This document shows, piece by piece, positions 59,631 to 64,000 of a stretch of DNA of 64,000 nt (positions are counted from its first letter, which is position 1; every line of letters starts with the position of its first letter). Made by a program: the position numbers and the translations under genes. The DNA is from Curtobacterium sp. MCSS17_008. GTDB lineage: Bacteria > Actinomycetota > Actinomycetes > Actinomycetales > Microbacteriaceae. The notes under the pieces were generated by a model. That model did no database searches and was not told the DNA's origin. It worked only from the letters and a program-made list of their open reading frames with translations. Where the stretch lies: assembly GCF_003234185.1 (NCBI RefSeq), contig NZ_QKSM01000001.1:186001-250000 (forward strand). Direction: 5' to 3'.

Positions 59631-60634
59631 ACGTCCTCGTGCCCGCCCTCCGCCGGCTCGGCATCGCCGTGCTCACGGTGGTCCTCGCCTCCCTGTTCGT
59701 GTTCCTCGCGGTGCAGGCCCTGCCCGGCGACGTCGCCCAACAGCTCCTCGGGCAGGACGCCACGCCCGACGCCGTGCAGCAGCTCCGGGCCACCCTCGGG
59801 CTCGACCAGAACGTCTGGGTCCGGTACCTGCAGTGGCTCGCGGGAGCCGCCCACGGCGACTTCGGCACCTCGCTCGTCAGCGGGGAACCGGTCGCTCCGA
59901 CGCTCCTCACGGCGTTCCGCAACAGCATGCTCGTCGCCGTCCCCGCGATGCTCGTCGGCGTGACGCTGTCGCTCGCACTCGGTGTGCTCGCCGGAGTCCG
60001 TCGCGGTCGGGCGACCGACCGGGTCGTCTCGACCGTCAGCCTCGTCGTGATGAGCGTCCCGGAGTTCATGGTCGCGACCGTCCTCGTGCTGGTGTTCGCG
60101 ATCGGGCTACCGGTCTTCCCGGCGGTCGTGCTCCGAGGGAGCGACGCCACGGTCGCCGAGCTGCTGCCGACCGTCTGGTTGCCGATCATCGTGCTCACGC
60201 TCGCGATGGCCGCGTACATCCTCCGGACCGCGCGGTCGTCGACCATCGACGTGATGGCGTCCGAGTTCGTCACCACCGCCGAACTCAAGGGCCTCTCGAT
60301 GCGCCGGGTGGTGTGGAAGCACGCACTGCCGAGCGCACTGCTGCCGACCCTGAACGTCATCGCGCTCAACGTCGCCTGGCTGCTCGGCGGGGTCGTCGTC
60401 GTGGAGAACGTCTTCAACTACCCGGGCATGGGCAAGCTCATGCTCGAGTCCGTCTCGAACCGGGACCTGCCGACGATCGAGGCGATCGCGCTCCTCAGCG
60501 CACTGGTCTACGTGGTCTGCAACCTCGCGGCCGACCTCGTCGCCCTCGCACTCGATCCGAAGCTCCGGACCCGGCAGCGCCGCGGACGGACCCGGACGCG
60601 CACCGCCCGCACCACCCGGAAGGCCCACGCATGA
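59627..60634 (+). CDS. Peptide ABC transporter permease, DppB type
   Basis: 335 residues. Six membrane helices, with LPGDVAQQLLGQDATPDAVQ near residues 33-52 and the EAA loop AELKGLSMRRVVWKHALPSA near 222-241. VVVVENVFNYPGMGKLML is typical of DppB/OppB. The C-terminal tail is a run of Arg/Thr. Coupled by ATGA to both neighbours. Confidence 0.94.
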   Translation: MNVLVPALRRLGIAVLTVVLASLFVFLAVQALPGDVAQQLLGQDATPDAVQQLRATLGLDQNVWVRYLQWLAGAAHGDFGTSLVSGEPVAPTLLTAFRNSMLVAVPAMLVGVTLSLALGVLAGVRRGRATDRVVSTVSLVVMSVPEFMVATVLVLVFAIGLPVFPAVVLRGSDATVAELLPTVWLPIIVLTLAMAAYILRTARSSTIDVMASEFVTTAELKGLSMRRVVWKHALPSALLPTLNVIALNVAWLLGGVVVVENVFNYPGMGKLMLESVSNRDLPTIEAIALLSALVYVVCNLAADLVALALDPKLRTRQRRGRTRTRTARTTRKAHA

Positions 60635-61509
60635 CCGCCGTCGCCCCACGTTCCCGGAGCGTCCTCGGCGCGGCCGTCGCCCCGCTGCGCGGTTCCACCG
60701 CGCTCCGGGTCGGCGCCGCGCTCATCGCCCTGCACCTCGTCCTCGCGGTGCTCGCGCCCGTCCTCGCCGGTCACGACCCGGTCGCCACGGACGCGTCCGA
60801 CGTGCTCGCCGGGCCGAGCTGGGCGCACTGGCTCGGCACCGACCAGTACGGCCGCGACGTGCTGTCCCGCACCCTGAACGGCGGCCGGTACGCACTGCTG
60901 GTGACGTTCCTCGCCACGACGATCGCGGTCACCGTCGGCACCGTCGTGGGTTGCGTCACGGCGTTCGCGGACAACTGGTTCGACGAGGTCGTCATGCGTG
61001 TCGTCGACGCACTGCTCAGCGTGCCCTCGATCCTCGCGCTGCTCGTCGTCGTGACGGTCTTCGACGCCGGACTGTGGGTGATCGTGCTGGCGGTGACCGT
61101 CGTCTACGCGCCGGCCGTCACGCGGGTCGTCCGGGGAGCGGCGCGCACGGTGATCACGCAGGACTACGTCACCGCGGCCCGCGCCCGCGGCGAACGGGCG
61201 CTGTCGATCGTGTTCCGCGAGATCCTGCCGAACGTGCTCGACGTCGTCCTCGTCGAGTACGCGATGCGGGCGTCGTGGATCGTGCTGCTCGTCGCCTCCC
61301 TGTCCTTCCTCGGCTTCGGCGCGAACCCGCCGACACCGGACTGGGGCCTCATGGTGCAGGAGAACCGCACGGCGCTCACGGTCGTCCCGCTCGGCACCCT
61401 GGCACCGATCGTGGCGCTGGCGACCCTGGTGGTCGGCCTGAACCTCGCCGCCGACGGGCTGGCCAAGTCGCTCGGCGTCGACCGCGCGGGACAGGGAGCG
61501 AGCGCATGA
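60631..61509 (+). CDS. Peptide ABC transporter permease, DppC type
   Basis: 292 residues. The N-terminal helix (ALIALHLVLAVLAPVLAGHD) is followed by WLGTDQYGRDVLSRTLNGGR near residues 69-88, the DppC/OppC signature. The EAA loop is AARARGERALSIVFREILPN. The end carries the first unit of a 47-bp tandem duplication. Confidence 0.94.
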   Translation: MTAVAPRSRSVLGAAVAPLRGSTALRVGAALIALHLVLAVLAPVLAGHDPVATDASDVLAGPSWAHWLGTDQYGRDVLSRTLNGGRYALLVTFLATTIAVTVGTVVGCVTAFADNWFDEVVMRVVDALLSVPSILALLVVVTVFDAGLWVIVLAVTVVYAPAVTRVVRGAARTVITQDYVTAARARGERALSIVFREILPNVLDVVLVEYAMRASWIVLLVASLSFLGFGANPPTPDWGLMVQENRTALTVVPLGTLAPIVALATLVVGLNLAADGLAKSLGVDRAGQGASA

Positions 61510-61569
61510 CCCACCAGCAGGCCGTCGACCGAGCGGTACAGGGAGCGAGCGCATGACCGACCAGCAGAC
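61476..61569 (+). repeat. 47-bp tandem duplication across the permease-ATPase junction
   Basis: Two units start at 61476 and 61523 (CGTCGACCG), and the first bases recur at 61570. Each unit contains ACAGGGAGCGAGCGCATGACC, so both the ribosome binding site and the ATG are doubled. The units differ at a few bases, so the event is not recent. Confidence 0.85.
61506..61556 (+). CDS. 16-codon mini-gene created by the duplication
   Basis: ATG 61506 overlaps the permease stop (ATGA), and the frame runs 16 codons (MTHQQAVDRAVQGASA) to a TGA that overlaps the ATG of the ATPase at 61553. It has the same upstream GGGAGCGAGCGC as the ATPase gene. It may be translated only to hand ribosomes on. Confidence 0.4.
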   Translation: MTHQQAVDRAVQGASA

Positions 61570-63343
61570 CGTCGACCGCCAGCCGACGCCGCCGCCAGGA
61601 CAGCATCCGCTCGTCCGCGTCGAGGACCTCGCCGTCTCCTACGCCGCCGGCCGGCGCTCGGTCCCCGTGGTCCGCGGCGTCTCCTTCACGATCGCCCCGG
61701 GTCGCACGCTCGGCCTCGTCGGCGAGTCGGGCAGCGGCAAGTCGACCGTGGCCCGCACCCTCCTCGCCCACCTGCGGGCCGGCTCGCGCATCGACCGTGG
61801 CCGCGTCCTCGTCGACGGAGAGGACGTCTTCGCCCTGTCCGCCGCTGGCCGACGAGCGCTCCGCGGCGGGACGGCATCGGTCGTCGCGCAGAACGCCGGA
61901 CAGGCGCTCACCCCGTCGATGCGCGTCGGCGAGCAGATCCGCGAGGCCCTGCGTGCCCACGGCGAACCGGACGGACCGGACCGCGTCGCCGGACTCGTCC
62001 GGCTCGTCCGCCTGCCCGACCCGGACGGCATCGTGCGGCGCTTCCCGCACCAGCTGTCCGGCGGCCAACAGCAGCGCGTCGCCATCGCGATGGCGGTCGC
62101 CGCCCGTCCCCGCGTCCTGGTCCTCGACGAACCCACCACAGCGCTCGACGTCGTCACGCAGGCCGCCGTCCTCGACCTCGTCGCGGACCTCGGCCGCGAG
62201 CTCGACATGGCGGTCCTCCTCGTCAGCCACGACCTCGGGGTGGTCTCCGCGATGGCCGACGAGATCGCTGTCATGCGCGACGGCGAGGTCGTCGAGCACG
62301 CCGCCACGGCGTCGCTCTTCGCCGCCCCGCAGCACGAGTACACGCGGGCACTGCTGGCGGCGGTGCCGGGCGGACGGACGGGAGGCACGGGCCGCCTCCG
62401 GCGCACCGCACCCGTCCCGGAGACGGTCGCCGCCCGGCGGACCGTCACCGCGCCTCCCGGCCCCGGCCCCGCCACCCGGCCCGTGGTCGCCGCCGAGGAC
62501 CTCGTGGTGCGGTACGGGCGCGGTCTGCCGGCCGCTGTCGACGGCGTCTCCGTCACGATCGCGCCCCGCGAGACGCTCGCGGTCGTGGGGGAGTCGGGCA
62601 GCGGCAAGTCCACCCTCGCGACGGCCCTCGCGGGTCTGGTGCCCGCGGAGTCCGGGACGTTCGCGTACGACGACGGCACCGTGCGGGGGGACCTCCGCGA
62701 GCCGGTCGCGAGGCGTTCCCCGGAACTCCGCCGGGCCGTGCAGCTCGTGTTCCAGAACGCGGACACCTCGCTCAACCCGCGCCGCACGGTGGGTGCGGCG
62801 GTCGGGCGACCGCTCCGCCTCTTCACGGGGAGCTCCTCGCGCGAGCGCGTCGGCGAACTCCTCACCCAGGTGGGGCTGGGGCCGGAGTACGCCGACCGCC
62901 TGCCGGCCCAGCTCTCCGGCGGCCAGCGGCAGCGTGTCGGGATCGCGCGGGCACTGGCCGCCGACCCGCGACTCGTGATCGCCGACGAGATCACGACGGC
63001 GCTCGACGTGCAGGTGCAGGCGGGCGTCCTGGCCCTGCTCGACGACCTCCGCCGCGAGCGCGGGCTGAGCTGCCTGTTCATCAGCCACGACCTCGCGGTC
63101 GTCCGCGGCGTCGCCGACCGGGTCGCGGTGATGACGGGCGGCCGGATCGTCGAGGTCGGGCCGACCGAGCGGGTCTTCACCGGCCCGAACCACCCGTACA
63201 CGAGCACGCTGCTCCGTGCGACGCTCGAACCCGGGCAGACGGAACTGCCGGACGTCGACGACGGGGTACAGCGCTGGCGGGACGCCCCCGGCTGGACCGA
63301 CCACGGGGACGGCCACCGCACGAGGAACTGGGAGGACGCATGA
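61553..63343 (+). CDS. Fused double-domain peptide ABC ATPase
   Basis: 596 residues with two ATPase domains. Domain 1: Walker A GESGSGKST near 60-68, signature LSGGQQQR near 167-174, Walker B VLVLDEPTTALD. Domain 2: GESGSGKST near 346-354, LSGGQRQR near 461, and RLVIADEITTALD. The linker (about 270-312) carries a GGACGGGAGGC word. It corresponds to DppD plus DppF in one chain, energising the two permeases. Confidence 0.94.
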   Translation: MTDQQTVDRQPTPPPGQHPLVRVEDLAVSYAAGRRSVPVVRGVSFTIAPGRTLGLVGESGSGKSTVARTLLAHLRAGSRIDRGRVLVDGEDVFALSAAGRRALRGGTASVVAQNAGQALTPSMRVGEQIREALRAHGEPDGPDRVAGLVRLVRLPDPDGIVRRFPHQLSGGQQQRVAIAMAVAARPRVLVLDEPTTALDVVTQAAVLDLVADLGRELDMAVLLVSHDLGVVSAMADEIAVMRDGEVVEHAATASLFAAPQHEYTRALLAAVPGGRTGGTGRLRRTAPVPETVAARRTVTAPPGPGPATRPVVAAEDLVVRYGRGLPAAVDGVSVTIAPRETLAVVGESGSGKSTLATALAGLVPAESGTFAYDDGTVRGDLREPVARRSPELRRAVQLVFQNADTSLNPRRTVGAAVGRPLRLFTGSSSRERVGELLTQVGLGPEYADRLPAQLSGGQRQRVGIARALAADPRLVIADEITTALDVQVQAGVLALLDDLRRERGLSCLFISHDLAVVRGVADRVAVMTGGRIVEVGPTERVFTGPNHPYTSTLLRATLEPGQTELPDVDDGVQRWRDAPGWTDHGDGHRTRNWEDA

Positions 63344-64000
63344 GCACCGGACACCTGACCGCGATCGGGGACGTGTCGAGCCTGCCCGACGGCGTCGCCG
63401 TCCGGGACACGTGGATCCCGATGCCCGACGGCGTCCGGCTGCACGCCCGCATCTGGTCGCCGACCGCCCCGGAGGGGCCGCTGCCGGTGCTCCTCGAGTA
63501 CCTGCCCTACCGGCTCGACGACTGGACCGCGCCCCGCGACTCCGAACGGCACCCCTGGTACGCCGCCCACGGGTACGCGTCCGTCCGCGTCGACATCCGG
63601 GGGACCGGGTCGTCCGACGGCTTCTTCGAGGACGAGTACAGCGAGCAGGAGCTCCGGGACGGCGAAGCGGTGATCGCCTGGCTCGCCGACCAGGAGTGGT
63701 CGAGCGGCGCGGTGGGCATGTTCGGCATCTCCTGGGGCGGGTTCAACGCCCTGCAGCTCGCCGCCCGGGCGCCGTCCGCGCTGCGGGCGATCGTCACGGT
63801 GTGCTCCACCGACGACCGGTACGACAACGACGTGCACTACGTCGGCGGCGCGGTCCTCGGGATCGACATGGCCGCGTGGGGTGCCACGATGTTCGCGTTC
63901 AACGCACGGCCGCCCCGCCCCGAGGTCGTCGGTGCGGGCTGGGTCGACCGGTGGCGTGAGCGGCTCGACCGGAACCGCCCGATGACCCCCGTGTGGCTGT
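63340..64000 (+). CDS. CocE/NonD-family hydrolase, 3' end outside the window
   Basis: At least 220 residues; no stop before the window edge. ATG 63340 overlaps the ATPase by 4 nt. X-Pro dipeptidyl-peptidase/CocE fold: DTWIPMPDGVRLHARIWSPT near residues 23-42, VLLEYLPYR, YASVRVDIRGTGSSDGFFED, and the nucleophile Ser in GMFGISWGGFNALQ near 125-138. Being in a peptide-uptake operon, it likely cleaves imported peptides or esters. Asp and His of the triad lie beyond the edge. Confidence 0.88.
   Translation, partial: MSTGHLTAIGDVSSLPDGVAVRDTWIPMPDGVRLHARIWSPTAPEGPLPVLLEYLPYRLDDWTAPRDSERHPWYAAHGYASVRVDIRGTGSSDGFFEDEYSEQELRDGEAVIAWLADQEWSSGAVGMFGISWGGFNALQLAARAPSALRAIVTVCSTDDRYDNDVHYVGGAVLGIDMAAWGATMFAFNARPPRPEVVGAGWVDRWRERLDRNRPMTPVWL

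Overview
The window is 64 kb of very GC-rich DNA with strong G/C preference at third codon positions, many GTG starts, ATGA/GTGA gene junctions and hairpin terminators without long T-runs. Together with the gene set (WhiG/FliA-type sigma factor, CsrA-FliW, XRE-MurA fusion, Tat-like lipoproteins) this points to a flagellated actinobacterium of the Microbacteriaceae, most likely Curtobacterium or a close relative. That taxonomic call is an inference from gene style and was not tested by any search.

Region 1 (139-18136) holds most of a Gram-positive flagellum. On the minus strand is flgN-flgK-flgL-fliW. Divergent from it are the sigma factor, fliC, fliD, fliS and a FliT-like gene, then a long overlapping operon flgB-flgC-fliE-fliF-fliG-fliH-fliI-fliJ-NlpC/P60-fliK-flgD-flgE. 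Region 3 (31357-42131) carries the rest: flbD-motA-motB, then fliM-fliN-fliO-fliP-fliQ-fliR-flhB-flhA-(FlhF-like)-csrA. Six transcription units start with the same sigma-28-like promoter (TAAC, 16-18 nt, CGATAG), so the sigma factor encoded here probably drives all of them. CsrA and FliW lie at opposite ends of the locus, and the fliC leader holds four ANGGA motifs, the last on the Shine-Dalgarno sequence, which is the layout expected for CsrA repression of flagellin. No che gene is present and FliM lacks the CheY-binding N-terminus.

Region 2 (18137-31346) interrupts the flagellar genes with unrelated, mostly minus-strand genes: a dispersin-B-like GH20 hexosaminidase, an MFS carrier, an internally deleted inositol-phosphatase remnant, a DUF6611-like membrane protein, an amide-use module (GntR regulator, S33 hydrolase, APC permease, acetamidase/formamidase), a CPA1 antiporter, an XRE-MurA fusion and a protein of unknown function.

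Region 4 (42279-64000) carries an acyl-CoA oxidase, a POT peptide transporter, a 35-residue membrane protein, a Wadjet/Mks-type jetA-jetB-jetC operon without jetD, five tRNA genes (two identical tRNA-Gly), a catalase, a sulfite-oxidase-like molybdoenzyme with its flavin reductase, and a peptide ABC operon that ends in a CocE-type hydrolase cut by the window edge. The best candidates for unusual biology are the nuclease-less jetABC locus beside tRNA-Val, the CsrA/sigma circuit of the flagellum, the FlhF-like protein without a GTPase domain, and a 47-bp tandem duplication that creates a 16-codon mini-gene in the peptide ABC operon.
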